This document shows positions 1-13,439 of a stretch of DNA of 64,000 nt, piece after piece. The translations under genes and the position numbers were made by a program. This DNA comes from Bugula neritina (Eukaryota; Bryozoa; Gymnolaemata; Cheilostomatida; Bugulidae). The stretch's first letter is position 1. Every line of letters begins with the position of its first letter. The stretch spans positions 13,698,133 through 13,762,132 of the forward strand of contig OZ037771.1 in the NCBI GenBank assembly GCA_964035545.1. The letters are read 5' to 3'. The notes under the pieces are model-generated. The model did not search any database and was not told the origin of the DNA. It worked only from the letters and a program-made list of their open reading frames with translations.

Positions 1-199
1 TAACCTTTTACCATTGGCCTAGTTATACTAGGCTGAAATAGATAGAACTTTCCTCAGGATGTGAGCTTATCCTGATCCTAGTAAGGGTGTCTGCTGAATT
101 AATGAGCATTTGTTTTCAGCTACTCCAAGTAGTGTCAGCCAGTCTACAATCTTGTATAAAGCTCCAAAGGCTCCAGTTACAACGGGATGACTTTTTTGA

Positions 200-2835
200 T
201 GTTTTCCAAAGGCGGGTTTATTCTAGTGCTAAATTCTGATATTTTCATAACTTTTCGAATTTTTTTCTTTTACTCTGTAGTTAACAGGGACTGTGATATC
301 AATTATCGTTGTTTCAGCATTATGCTTGTCAACTACTAATATATCGGGTCTCCTAACTTTGATGACTATGTCAGTGTGTATGTTAAAATCTTACAATGTT
401 TTTACATTATCATTTTCCAGTACTGATTCTGCTTGATGGCCGTACCAATTCTTACTTTTCTGAAACCCACGAAGTTCACACAACTACTATTGAAATTATC
501 AATGCCAAAAGGTTGTGTTTTTTCTTATATTCTCCTTCTGCTACCTTCTCAAACTCACTCAATACGTGCATCGAAGTTTTGTCTCTTGCGTTACACATTC
601 CACACTTCTTGCTACCCTGTTCTCTCATCATAGCCACTTTATAATTTCTAGTAGTGAATAGTTGATCTTGCGCAGCTGTCAGCAGTCCTTCTGTTTCCTT
701 TTTCAGCCAACCATACTTCAACCAGTTCCAGGAAAATGCTTTCATGTCTTCCACCATTTTGATGTATTGACCACGTGAAGCTTTTCTTTACACTCATCAG
801 TTCTTTCTATCACTTTATCATTATTTAGTTCTACCGCCGTTTTGTCTTTTAGGAAGGTATTCAGTGTGGTGTTTCTATCAGTCTATGTTATATTTATGTA
901 GTCTGACATGCTGCAGTTTTCAATCTTTATGCATTTTTCAGTTGACAACATTCTTCTACCGCCTTCCCTTCTGCTAAAATACAGCCTGCCTACATCTGCT
1001 CTCGGATAGGGTGCACGGTTTGTTGTCATTAGCTTCCTTGTCTTTCAGTCCATATTTTTCAGCTCATGAAACAGTTCAGTCAAGTATTCTAGCTGTGTAA
1101 TGCACTGCTGTTACTGCCCATGTGTTTATTGCTTTGATTGTGTTCTCACCATTCAGTTTTGAATCCAGAACTTTTCTTATTTGTTTGTAGTACTCCTTGA
1201 TCTTATTTTTCATTTCATATATTTGTATTCTATCAATCTCAAGAACTCCTAGATATTTATACGGCTTCTCACCCAGATCTTTGATTACCTGTTCATCAGG
1301 CAAACTGATTCCTGTGTCCTTGATTTTCTTTCCCTTTCTCATAACCAGTGTGGCACATTTTCTAATCCAAATTTCATTTCTATATTCCTTGTGAAGATCC
1401 CGGCAGTGTTTACCAAAGCTTCCAGTTCTGACTTTGATTTCCTATTTACCTTCAGGTCATCCACATATAGGAGATGGTTTGTTTTCTGTCTCGTCGAAAT
1501 TTGCATCATTGAGCCGCTTCTGTCATGCGAATCGGTAGTTGGAGAAAAGGGATAGAGATAAAGAGTCTCCTTGGAAAATTCTTAGTTTGATCTTTATTTC
1601 TCCTATCTTTTCTTCCAGGTATTTCAGTTGTGTTTTCCAGGTTTCATGCTTTTTCTTATCAACCTTATGACATTAATTGCTATTCCAGTTGTTTGCATCG
1701 TTTCTAAGATCTAATTTCCTTGTCTTTACATATGCTCCAATTTGTTGCTAATTTTATTTAGTCATTCTGCATTGGTATTATTTTTAGTTGGCTGACCCCA
1801 TATATTTTATCAGAATGCTTTTGATTTCCTTGTCAGGTGCCTCTTTAGATGTACGTATTCATTTCCTCGTAATTCTTGATAAAAGCGCTTATCATTGTAA
1901 ACATTGTGTTCTGATTATATTGATCAACTCATTCTGTATATCTGTTTATCTTCTGGCTTACAGCTCTCAGGTTTTGCTTCAGTTTTTCAATCACTACACC
2001 ACACTCTTTGTTCTTTATCCTATATTTTTCTTCAACCATTCTTCTCAATGAATCATTGTAAGCTCTACTTTTTCACTCTGCTATTTTACTTAAGTCTGAT
2101 CTAATTTCTTTTTATTTCTTCTGCAGTCGTATTTTCCATACTTGTACATTGTCAGTTTTTCTTTTTCCTTTTTGTTACACACTTGTTCTGTTACTATTTT
2201 TCGCACAAGCCATGGTGGTGTTATTAAGCTCAATGGTATTAATAATCTCAACACAGTTTAGCACATCATTAATCTGTTTTACTGCCTGTAGTAATTTGAC
2301 CCTCTCAATGTGCCTAAGGGCTCTTAGTGTTGGTCGATCATTAGATAGTTTGTTATGCTCATTTATAATTTTTCTACTAACACTTTTTCTACCTCTGAAC
2401 TAGGTACTCTTAAAATTCTCATGGCTGATTTATATGCTATCTCATGTTGTACTATAACATCCTCTATTTGCAAATTTAGCTCTTCATTATCTTCTTCACC
2501 AATTGATGTGCCTAGTTCTTGCAAGGTTCCTTCTTCAATCTTATGGAGTTCTTCTTCCATAAAATGCTTGTGTTTCTTCATAGTTCTTGCTTAATCCGAT
2601 AGTCTCTATTCGCTGATGTTAAACTCTCCTCTGTTTTCCAGCGTTTGCACTTTCTTTTTAAATAATTCTTTGATCCGGGTCTACAGAGCTCATACATTGT
2701 TTTTCTATAACCTCTCAATTTGGGTGTACTTTTGAAGCAGCATTTCATGACAACTTTGTTGTCTTCTCTTGAGTATCTTCTTCTAGTTGTGCCATTAACG
2801 GGTTGACGGCCGTAGGTTGCCTGGCCCTCCACATA
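200..2835 (-). pseudogene. Degenerate R2-like non-LTR retrotransposon (RT plus restriction-like endonuclease)
   Basis: One open reading frame broken by many stops and frameshifts reads leftwards. Its pieces appear in the order expected for an RLE-type LINE. Near 2580-2800 is an N-terminal basic block with RRRYSREDNKVVMKC, a Myb-like start. RT motifs follow: FQGDSLS near 1557-1582 and the catalytic LLYVDDLK near 1455-1475. A thumb segment at 1076-1342 contains YKYLGVLEIDRIQ and AINTWAV. At 476-757 is a zinc-knuckle region, KCGMCNARDKTSMHV, whose last cysteine is replaced by phenylalanine. At about 240-400 is RRPDILVVD followed by TTIIDITVP, matching the PDX12-14D endonuclease signature. In this family the protein nicks the target site and primes reverse transcription there. 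The copy is dead. I am confident of the class and less sure of the exact clade (R2, R4, NeSL-like). Confidence 0.85.
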
Positions 2836-5800
2836 CCCACTGCCAGACGAGACATGCCATGTTTAGTTAGACATACCATTAACGTCGTTGGCTTTATTAG
2901 TTCTATTTTAATGGATCATATTATTATTTTTAATTATTATTATTATCACTATCAGTAGCAAATAAATAATTTTATATTTGTTATTAGTTACTACTTATAG
3001 AAATTGAGTGCCACAGCTTGAGGGTTATAAAGTCAGTCTTAGTCAATGTAATGGGGATGCTGATACTGACATTTGGCTTCGAGCTCATACTTAAATTGCT
3101 AACAACTATACCTAAGGATAACAGGAGTATTAAAATGTTAATTTATAAGGATTATAACCTTAGAGTGGAGATATTATTCTCAATTTATTTAGTTTTTACT
3201 TTACTAACTTTTATTTTATTCATCAACCTTACTGTCTATTTAAATAGCAAACTAAAGAATAATTATGAAGGCCTTTGAATTGAAGTACTTTTCTGTAGCT
3301 GATTAGATTTCAAGTATTAAAATAACATACTAAGACAGAATACCATTATATGAGCTAAATTAATAAAGTAAAGAAGATTTCTTTGTTAATCAAAATATAG
3401 GTGTCACATATGCCTATTTTTAAGATTATGTTCTTATATGTGCTGTCTTTTTAATATTTTTAAAGTGCTACATTTTGAGGGTAGCCTACATCAATATGAC
3501 TGCCCTGTAATTGCTTGTCAACTATAAGAGTTAGACCTATAAACTGTCTCATTTTCAAATTATCTTTACTTTTCTAATTGATGTTAACATGACTATTCCT
3601 ATTAGTATTTTGGTGTTTACCATTAGTAATGTTTGAAGTAACATCAATATCATTGTTAATTTGTCTAATTATTCAAATTTTAATATTCATCATTTGTGAA
3701 CAGTAATAAAATTTTGTCTTTCTTAAATTAATGTGATGCTAGATTAGCTACTCTAGCAAGTGTGTATTGTGCAATGAGTACCAATGCCATATTTTTGCAC
3801 TTCTTGTTCTATATAATTTAGATTTAAGGTAACAATTCCTAAAGCTATCACATAATGCTGCTATCAGTTATAAAGATGTCACTGATCCAAACATTGAAAA
3901 CCAGCTGAGTGCATGCAAGGTTGAAAACTCATTTTCTCTGGTTAGGTAAGTAAAAAGGTATTTGCTGTAATTTACAACTATTTTGTTTTCAACATCCTTG
4001 ATGTTCATCTCTAAAAGATAAGTAGCACATAATGGTACCTGTTTTACTTAGCAGAAGAAATTATTGTCAAAGCTCTATTACTACATTTTAAATTGTATGA
4101 CACTCTTTTGACTACATTTGATTTCATATCTCAAATAATTATATTTCTGACTCATGAAACTGTAACCACACACTTGAGAACAAAATAAATAATGATATGG
4201 AAGCTTTCTTTAACTTTGTCAATTTAGTCAACAGCCAATGACTGAAAACATGTTTTGTACACTATTGATTGCCTCTCTATTTCCGCTATAAGGCAGAAAC
4301 TTTAATCTCAAAATTTAAGACACTGGCAATTCTTCCCAATAATACGTTGTTCAAAACAAATATTTTTTGCCAAGTAATATAGTATTTAATTATATTTTTT
4401 AGTCAAAGAAATGTGTTTGGTTTCTTGTGTCATCTTGAATAGGTTGTTATCCATTATCTTTTTCTTCGTGTTATGGCTATGAGTGTATATAACCTTTGCT
4501 GACAGGTTTTTCCCCCATCACTATATGTTTCTCTGTTTACTCTCTAACAGTTTTATTTCTGTTCATTTTTTAGAGTTTACTAAAATGACATGGGTGTGCT
4601 TTGTTGTGGCTCCTAATTGAGCGCATCCGTTGAGATTATTGGAAGTTTTGTTGAAAATGAGCTGAGGCCTCTTACTCCTAAAGGCACGAATTTGAGTCAT
4701 CTTAGCTACTTGTAGCATATCAACATCGAACAGCACCATTCCACTACTCTAAGCTTAAGGTTTTGGCTGCATTAGATCAACAGGTAAGTTTAATAGTTTG
4801 TATTTCGTACACTATTTCATGATGTCTGTTCAGCATTTACTTGGTAGCACACATTTATAGATTTTGCATTCTTTTAGTTTTTTGCAGTACAACTTTTCTA
4901 CGCAACTATTACACTGTTGTTGCTGTTAATTGTAGTTTATTCTGCTTGACCATGCAATTATTGAATTATGTTGCAAAGGTGATTGAGTCCTTTTATTTAA
5001 TTTAGTACACATTGGAAATCTGCAGTTTTTAGCCATTTTTACATTTTAGCTGCTAATGAACAATGCTTTTTGCTTAAAATTAGTGAGACATCAAGAAATA
5101 CACCTAAATAATCAAGGTTCTTCTTAGTTTTGCATGATTTCTCATGTTTTTTCCTATTTATTCATTTCATTTGGATTGCCTACTGTTACAAACTAACCGT
5201 GGCGATCCGCAGTCAGAAGTTGCTGTAATTAGAAAAAAGCATAGGAAATCAAAGAAAATTAAAAAGAGCCTTGATTATTTAGGTGTATTTATTGATATTT
5301 TTTTAGTTTCGGGCCAAAACTCATGTTCATTAGCAAAAACTTGAGATCTTCAGTATGTACTAACTTAAATAAAATGAACCAATTGCAGTAAATTTCTGCA
5401 TTTTCTAATACTTCTTAAATTTACACCTAAAATAGTGCTGTCTTAAGAAAATGACACTAGCTGCTGTTTTCATGTATGTGCCCCAATTGTATATAATGCT
5501 GTTGATTTGTTTAGTGCTTTTTCTATTTGTTTGTTATATAACTTTTCTTTTATGGTTGTTGCCAGCACCTAAAGCATTATTCATTAGTGTCAATTAATTT
5601 CTACTCACAGTTTTACTGTTACATAGTTTATAAAGCCCTTGTGTCAACTTTTCTAGATATCCTGGTTAAAATTGTTCTACTTGATGAATGGCATAGGGCA
5701 TATGCAATAGCAAAACAGTTGCAGGCTGTTTTGGAAAAAAAATTGTGCATATAACCTTTATTTTATACATGTTATTTAGGCTTTGGTAGAACTGTTGGAG

Positions 5801-8800
5801 AGCCTTCCTCTTGAATAAAGCTACCCAACTTCCCGGATTCTACTTTATTGACATTAACCCACTACCTACAAAACGCCTTGAAATTTAGCTAATAAATTAT
5901 GTATTTTGTGATTTGTTTTAAATGTACAATGTTATGTATAAATTACAATCAGTTTATATATATATATATATACATATCTTTTACTACTTAGTATTACAGT
6001 GTAAAAAGCATTTCAGGGTTAACAATTTAATTAATTGGCCCTAACAGTAATTATGTATAATACAGATTTGCAGATGCTTTAAATGAACCCAAAAAGCTGA
6101 TGTTGTTAAACAGTGTACAAAATAGTCACCTCATATCAGCCAGACATGCTTAGTCATTACCTAGCATTAAAATTATATTATGAATGCAGTCAAGTTTTGA
6201 TATGCATCCCTATTATTGATAGTTTGTGAACCAGCAATTAAATATCAAGAAGCAATATTACTAACCAATGTGCTGGTTAAAGAGTTTCAAGTTGTAGTTA
6301 TAGTATCAAACTATTATAATGGCATAAAAACTATCAGTTAAAACATCTTATTAATATTTACTACAGGAATACATATTATAGGTGTGCTAAAAATCTGGTA
6401 GAAGCATCAATTATTTTAGATGTTTTGGATTTAGTAACTCTGTACTATAATGTAAATTGTAATATACAGAACATCAGGTGCTGTCTCCACAGTGCATTGA
6501 TGGCACTAATGAATATTAATACATGCAGGCAGTGTTGGTAATGATTTATTGAAATAGGAGTTTAAAAACTGTTTAAACAACAATGAAAAGCCTGAGATTA
6601 GTCCAAGGAGAGGGGTATTTCAAGCTAGCAGATGAGCAATATAGATGCGAAAGTCTTGCCTAAAAATCATTATTGTTATATCTAGTCATTAATTTCTTGC
6701 AATAGATCTATTTCACTATTGAGAAGAACAAAATTAGCTAGTAAACACTGTAATAGAGTCAAGGCACTTTGGCAGGGCTAGTTTAAAATAAAACTGGGAT
6801 AGTCGAATAGCAGAAGTACTTTTTGATGCATAATATAATTATGTACAGCTTAAGATTTTGCAATACTGTGTTTTCAGTGCGATATTAATTTCAATAGCTA
6901 CATTAAAATAATGTACAATTCTAGCAAGTGATGCAAAATCTTCTAAGATGCTATGACTGTAGCAGTTTGCTACTAGTCTCAAGTAACAAACCAAATAGCC
7001 TTTCTTTGTGCCATCATCCAAATGCCAAACAAATAACTCATTCACTCTGTAACAACAAGGTGGTCTCCCAAGTAGATTGTTAGACATTTCAGGCATTAAT
7101 AACCAAAGGCTTTTCACTTTGGCATAATTGTATAGTTACCCAGCTAAATAAATAATGTATTCATGGTATTGTAATTCCAAGCCATGCATTTATCTGTGAA
7201 TGCAGCTAAGTATTTAATACGGCCATATATTTATGTACTATGTAGCAATGCCTAATGTAGCTGTCAAGCTTCTACTTATACTCATTTTACTGATGCTTTA
7301 CTTCTGATTACATGATTACAAACATAGCAGTTCAAACAAAATTATTTTAGATAGGAATAAATATAATGCTCCTAGCAAATGTTGTAAAACTATTTTCCAA
7401 AAACATATACTTTGCAAACAAACTTTTCACAAAGTTATAATGCATTTATCATATTACTGTTTCATTTAAAAGTTATAATGATAAAATATTATACTTAAAA
7501 CACACTCAAATTTTTAGATTCTTGTAATATTGTTAAACAATAGTTAACAGTAAGATTGGCTGTAGAGTAGAATGTTTAGCTGTTTGTACTGAAGCTAACA
7601 AGTAACTGGCATTAAAAAGAGATGTAGATAGAAAGTGACAGAATAACAACTGGCTTGTATATTGGTAGTGCAAAAAGCTGTATATAACAGTTTAAACAAA
7701 TACCCATTAGAATAAATGGTAACCCAGTACTTAAAATGTGGTATGTCATAATACATATTTGTGGTGTATTGACTAGGCTAGATCAACACATAGCACTATA
7801 TAATTGCTTTAGTATTTACAATTAGTTTGTGGTCTGGTGGGATTTGTTGATAGCCATTGTCTTTATTAACATAACAGTTTCATAAAATTAGCAGTTTTCC
7901 TTATTCACCTAGTTAATTTTTAAGATTTATGTACAATATTTACATATTAGGATATAAAAAACATCTTCAACCAGTGAATATCAAAATAATGATTAAAGAC
8001 ATATTTTACGTCATATTTTTGTGGCAATCTAAATAATAAGCTGGTCTAAATTGTACTTGTGCAAACAGAACCAGCTCATGAATATATGTTGTCTTTTTTT
8101 AACTTGACAGTTAATCTAATATGGATGTGTATTTTATACTTGCTTTTGTGTTTAAGGTGATAAAATTGCACTGGTAAGGTAAATAAACATTGCTTGTTTG
8201 GCATGCTTTTGCGTGGCGTTGCATATTAGGCTAAACTAATGGCCAGTTTTGCAGTAGCTTCACCATAACCTTCAAAAGAATGCAAATATCATCTAATTAT
8301 TGTAAGCTATTTAAGTTAATTTGTCTAGCTATAAACACATGTAAAACTATTAGGCTATTCCAATTTCACGATATACATAGCTCTATAATTCTGAAAAACT
8401 GCTAGGTAAAGTGGAAATTAAACATGATCTATTCATTGCTAAAGTATTACAGCTATGAATAATATATATGTGATTACCTGAGTGATATCACAATCTTCAC
8501 TTGCTAAGTTAGTTTAAATACAGGAAAAAAAATTAGTCTGGAGAAAAATTATATATGAGAAGCTGTTTTTGTAATAATTCTCTGCTCTAGAGTGGTTTAG
8601 AAGAATTGTTTTAAAGCAAAACTTTTGCATACATGAGTTGAATAAAATCATTAAGAGTTTTATGAAGGTCTATTTGTGTATAGGTAGCCCTATGTCACAA
8701 CTCAAGTTTTTAGATTTCATGTAATTTGTGGTGCAAAGTTGCAAATAAAAACCTTGTTTTAATAATACTTAGACATATGCAAGCAATAAAGATAATGAAA

Positions 8801-10620
8801 AAAATGCTATAGTTGCTAATTAGCTAATATTACTTGCATATGATGCAAATATTTGTATGCATGCATGTTTAGTTTATTAGCATTGGTTAGATATAATTGA
8901 ATATATAGATTTGATGTGGAAATTGAAGAAAATCAATATGTTGTGTTCTATATACAACAACAGTTTTTACATTGGTTTGTTCATTACTTCATAAATCATT
9001 TATTACTTCGTGCAATATTTGTTCCTGCAATTTTGCAGAGTGGCAAAATGCATTTCAAAGACATATATTAAGTGATTTTAATTATACTAGAATTTTCAAA
9101 CTAAGAATTTTTGGGGAGTTTTCTTCTTCCTAAGACATATGTGGCAATTGAACACATAATAAGTTGTAGGCCACAACTCCTTTATACAACCTTGAAAGAA
9201 ATTATGCAGCCATTTAAATAGAAAAGGAATTATTGAATTTATTTATTCAACATTATTAGTATTTTATAAATATTTGTTGCATTTAATTAATGAGCATAAA
9301 ATTTGTTTTACAAATACTGTAATTACCAGCATATATGGTAAAAATATATTATATATACTGGTATATATTTTGTATTGTATTAGATTTAGGCTACATTGCT
9401 AATTAAAATGAGTTAATGGCTAAGTTTAAATGTCTTCGACTTATAGATTACATTTTTATGTGCTATAAAAATTTAACTCGTTTGTTACAACATTTCTCCA
9501 TGCATAAAAGCAAAACTTACGGCAAGAAATCCTTAGCTAGAAAGATAAATAATAATTTACTTTAATTACATCAAAAGCTAATATCAGCAAGCATTCTATA
9601 AATAATGGGAATTTACCTAGTGTAATTTTTCTTAAACTAGCTAAGCTTGCTTGGTACTTTAATAAGTTTATTGGCATAGTGTATTATGTTATACTTATAT
9701 ATTTTTAAGACTTTAAGGAAAATGATGTTTTAGCTGCGTTATTCCTAATGCAAGCCTTATAAATTTACAATATATACTAAAATATTATATTTGTAATTAG
9801 AAAGAAAACAAATTACTTACATAAACTTATAATTATTGCATTCTGTTATTGTTAATGCTAGAATAACAAATTGAACACGGCATATGCTTCCCTAACCAGA
9901 TGCTTTTAAACGGATTAAAAATAATTTGTCAATTTCTAATTATGAGGAACAAACTCCTCGGTAGTTTCTACATTTGCGCATGATTTTATCAAGATAGGCT
10001 TGCTTTTGTGTCAACCTGTAGCCAGTGCAACTATACTTTATATAACGAGTAAAACAGACTCATTTCAAAGTACACAGTCTAAAGGGTAGGAATTACTACA
10101 AAGAAAAGTGCCGGTTAAAAGTTAATTATAATTGGAAATAAGGTGAAATATCAGTCAGAAATTAAAAAGTGTCAACTAAAAAGGTGTATTGTTATTTCTT
10201 TTTGGCTTAATGAAAATGTTTTTTGAGGAAGAAGTACGAGAAACATCTAGGAGGGGTTCATATCCACCACTGGCGACTACCTGTTTATTGATGAAGAACT
10301 ATCCAATGATAGTACAGTATTATGGTCTTTTGCCTTATAATTGGCTTTGATTTTTTTATGTCTAATTACGAGATACTAAACAGATGCAAAGTATGTTGTG
10401 CATAGGCAGTTTTTTTATGTCTCTAAACAACATTCTAGGAAAATATATACTGACAAATTAGCACAAGAAATGCAGCACAGCCATCAGTCTTTGATAAATT
10501 GTATTTGAAAAAACTTTAGTAAATTGGTATCAACTGAACTTGGCAGAAACAACTAGCATGTTTATAAATTTTGTGTTTAGAAAGCTACATAGTTTGGAAA
10601 GTAAATGCTTCATTCAGTTA
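2836..10620. other. AT-rich interval with no recognisable gene
   Basis: Nearly 8 kb without a coding region I can support. There is a short hydrophobic open frame at 3018-3278 on the plus strand (two possible membrane stretches). A 92-codon frame at 6839-7117 on the minus strand contains RPPCCYRVNELFVWHLDDG and has an ordinary amino-acid mix. Neither has flanking exons or a family match, and both could be chance. A CAG|GTAAGT donor-like site sits near 4790. Unlike the rest of the window, this interval lacks the S and G-R-C repeats. Confidence 0.5.
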
Positions 10621-10625
10621 CCTAC

Positions 10626-10802
10626 TTGAGATTATTACATAAAAGATGCATGCATTAGAGTTGTGTTCCCTTGTTACTTCATATTTCCCTTCAGGAAACT
10701 TTATTGAATATCCGTCTGTCAACACAACTTTTGCTGTACTTTCTCCAGGTGTCAGTAACGCAGTCATGTTATTATAAGGACACTTATCTCTGGTTTTTGA
10801 TT
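10626..10802 (-). CDS. HYR-like cassette exon associated with propeller copy 1
   Basis: A 177-bp exon-like block starts after TTTTAG and ends at a possible GTAGGT donor, giving a symmetric phase 1-1 exon. It encodes about 58 residues. The stretch FPEGKYEVTREHNSNACIFY resembles the end of hyalin (HYR) repeats, which typically read FPxGxxxVTYxAxDxxGNxAxCxF; the single domain is shorter than a canonical HYR. If the donor is not used, the frame stops after ISSR. An almost identical exon lies at 63135-63311 in copy 5, where it is followed by tail exons. No tail exons were found to the left here, so in copy 1 this may be the 3' end. The exon assignment is firmer than the domain name. Confidence 0.55.
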
Positions 10803-10981
10803 CTAAAACGGCAATTAAACCTCTTAAGTTACAGAGACAACTTTATCAATTGTACTTAATTATGCAGATGTAGACTTTATAAGTTTAGTTTTATTTACCT
10901 TTTGGCTATAGAGTGCCAAATAATTAAAATATTCATTTATTATTCTCTCTCATATGCTTCTATAAATGCTCTCACATCTTC

Positions 10982-11102
<121 letters not shown>

Positions 11103-11219
11103 ACCTATATTATGTATGTATTATATTATATGCATTTATATAAATAGCATAATCTATACTACACTATATAGTATACACCTGCATACATTTACTACATAAT
11201 ATGTATAGATTTCACTCAC

Positions 11220-13241
11220 CACTCAACTTATAGATATTCCGGTACATTCCAACATAGATTGCTCCACCCACATTCAACAAAGTCTGTGGTACAGCAGGAA
11301 GCAAGCTACTCTCTGTACACGGATCTTCTCCTTTAAAGCAGACTGGACCAACTATTCTCTTCTTCATATCCATTAGCTTGATTTTTTTATTTCCTGTGTC
11401 AGCAACTAGGTACAGATTGTCTGTCACTTCTTCAATATCATGAGGATAGTAAAATCTAGCAATGTCATACGAGCCAATCACATCACCACTACTTGTAGTT
11501 GAACGAGCCAATAAAGTGTTACTAAGTGTTCCATTGCTGAACCAGCTGACTTGTGATATGTAATGATAATGATTAGCTACTAGCAACGCGCATGTCTGCC
11601 AGCCCACAGAAATCCTGAAGGATGACTGAACCCGGTATTTATTACTGTATTCAGTTCTCCTGTCTTCATATTACCAGACCTTATAGCATTATTATGCTCA
11701 TCAGTTACTAATAGCTTTCCTGGGTTCCTAACATCTATCTGTACTCCATATGGGTAATTCAACTGTCCCACCCCTACTCCTCCTTCTTTGTAGCCTCTGG
11801 TACCACATGATCCTGCCATGACTTTGATATTATTATCTTCTCTTGTCAGTAGTTTAATACAGTTACTTTGGTCTACCAGAACGACATGAGTTGTATTGAG
11901 TTGTGTGAAACCTGGTACAAGAAACGACACAAGAGTTGAAGTTGTCTGCCCGTCCGTAGTTAGTAGACCAGAGCTAGTACCGAGGAGGAGGCTTCCATCA
12001 TTCTTATATTTATCAAGTTCCATGTGATAGGTGTTGTAAGAAGTTGTAAGGAACAGTTCTGCTTTCTTGAAGGATATGCTGCAATAAATAAGATAATAAA
12101 TGTTTATGAATATTTCAATCTATTAAATATCAATTTTATTTGAGCTGCGGCTATGATTGAATTAAGAAACTATGGGCTGTAGTAATTAGTAGTAGGCACA
12201 CAGTGGTATAATATACATAATAGCTGTAACATATAGTATACAGCTGTAACATAATAGTATACCACTTGTAAAAGTATTATAAAACATATTACATGGAGAT
12301 TATCAATTACATTACTGCATTTGATTCCTAATATTTCAATCTAATATAAACATCAGTTTTGTTTGCTGCTGCAATAAAAGTGAATTAAGTGAATTAGATA
12401 TGTGTTGATCATCAACTTTATTCTCATAATAACACACTCCTATGCATTGTAAACAAATTACTGGACTACCTCATTCATAAACATGCAAAGTTCTATTTCA
12501 TCAACTTATATAGCAATTGAAAGTAGCCAACAAAGTGTTGTTAACCAAAACAATGCATCTTCTTGACTTTGTACATTATATACTTGAGGTTCACAAAATA
12601 GTCTTAGCTGTATTTTCTAGTACTTTAAGTTCTATAAAAATGTAAGCATGTGTTTTGTGTAGTATTTATCATGATGAAACAGTATATTATTTTATAAAAA
12701 CTCTATTTTCTGTTTTTGATACTTGAACAGCGCTATAAATTATTAAACACAAAAAGCTCTAATTATGCATATAAAAACTATTTCACAATTTAATCAGTAA
12801 ATATTTTATTGAAAATTCAACGATATTTTTATATTTAATCAATTCTAAATTAATTGACACATTTAATAGCAGCTTTATAATGAATATATAATAATTAATG
12901 CTAATATAATTATATAGTGAGTAAATTAAGGCGTTGTAACCATAGCAACATTATTGATTACATATATCTTGCACATAAAACTATGTGTAAAAACAGTTCA
13001 TATGTATATATCAACATAACCAAGTAGTCTACACTTACCTTGTTTCATTATTCCTATCAGCAGTTGTCTGTCCACAGACTACCAGCAGAATCTAAGACAT
13101 ATATTATTATTATGATATTCACAATATATATATTATATATGCTTAATGCTTGAAATTTCAAAATATAAAAGAAGTAATGAATTTTGAGTGTTATAGAAAA
13201 GTATAAATTATACTTAGTGCAGCTATGTACCACCAGTACAT
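11220..13241 (-). pseudogene. Propeller copy 1: secreted NHL-like beta-propeller, frameshifted
   Basis: Exon 1 is 13241-13221 (MYWWYIA), exon 2 is 13091-13039 (ILLVVCGQTTADRNNET) and exon 3 is 12078-11220 (propeller). NHL-like blades are visible, for example VQIDVRNPGKLLVTDEHNNA and IEEVTDNLYLVADTGNKKIK. Two lesions are seen. Exon 3 is 859 bp; a duplicated CG near 11588 (ATGCGCGTTG against ATGCGTTG in copy 2) shifts the frame by two. The exon 1 donor, GCT|GTAAGT in the other copies, reads GCTGCACTAAGT, so the GT is split by an insertion. No tail exons 4-6 follow. Otherwise the sequence stays close to its paralogues, so inactivation looks recent. A sequencing error could explain one lesion but hardly both. 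Confidence 0.8.
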
Positions 13242-13310
13242 CTTTTCTGTGTAACGTCCACCTGAAGTGAATGTTTTCCACAAATGAAGTCTATCTAGCA
13301 AAGTTACAAA

Positions 13311-13317
13311 CTTTATA
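13311..13317 (-). promoter_or_regulatory. TATA box of propeller copy 1
   Basis: TATAAAG on the minus strand, 70 bp upstream of the exon 1 ATG. The same box at the same spacing lies upstream of copies 2, 3 and 4, within a conserved block containing CTTCATTTGTGGAAAACATT. Confidence 0.6.
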
Positions 13318-13439
13318 TCAACTCACTAGCAGCATATGTTAGTTCCCATCAGAAAGATGTGTTGAACATAATAAGAGTTATCTTATTTTTATGATACATG
13401 CAAGTAATTTCTATGCTTTTATCAAGAGCCGTATCTGTT

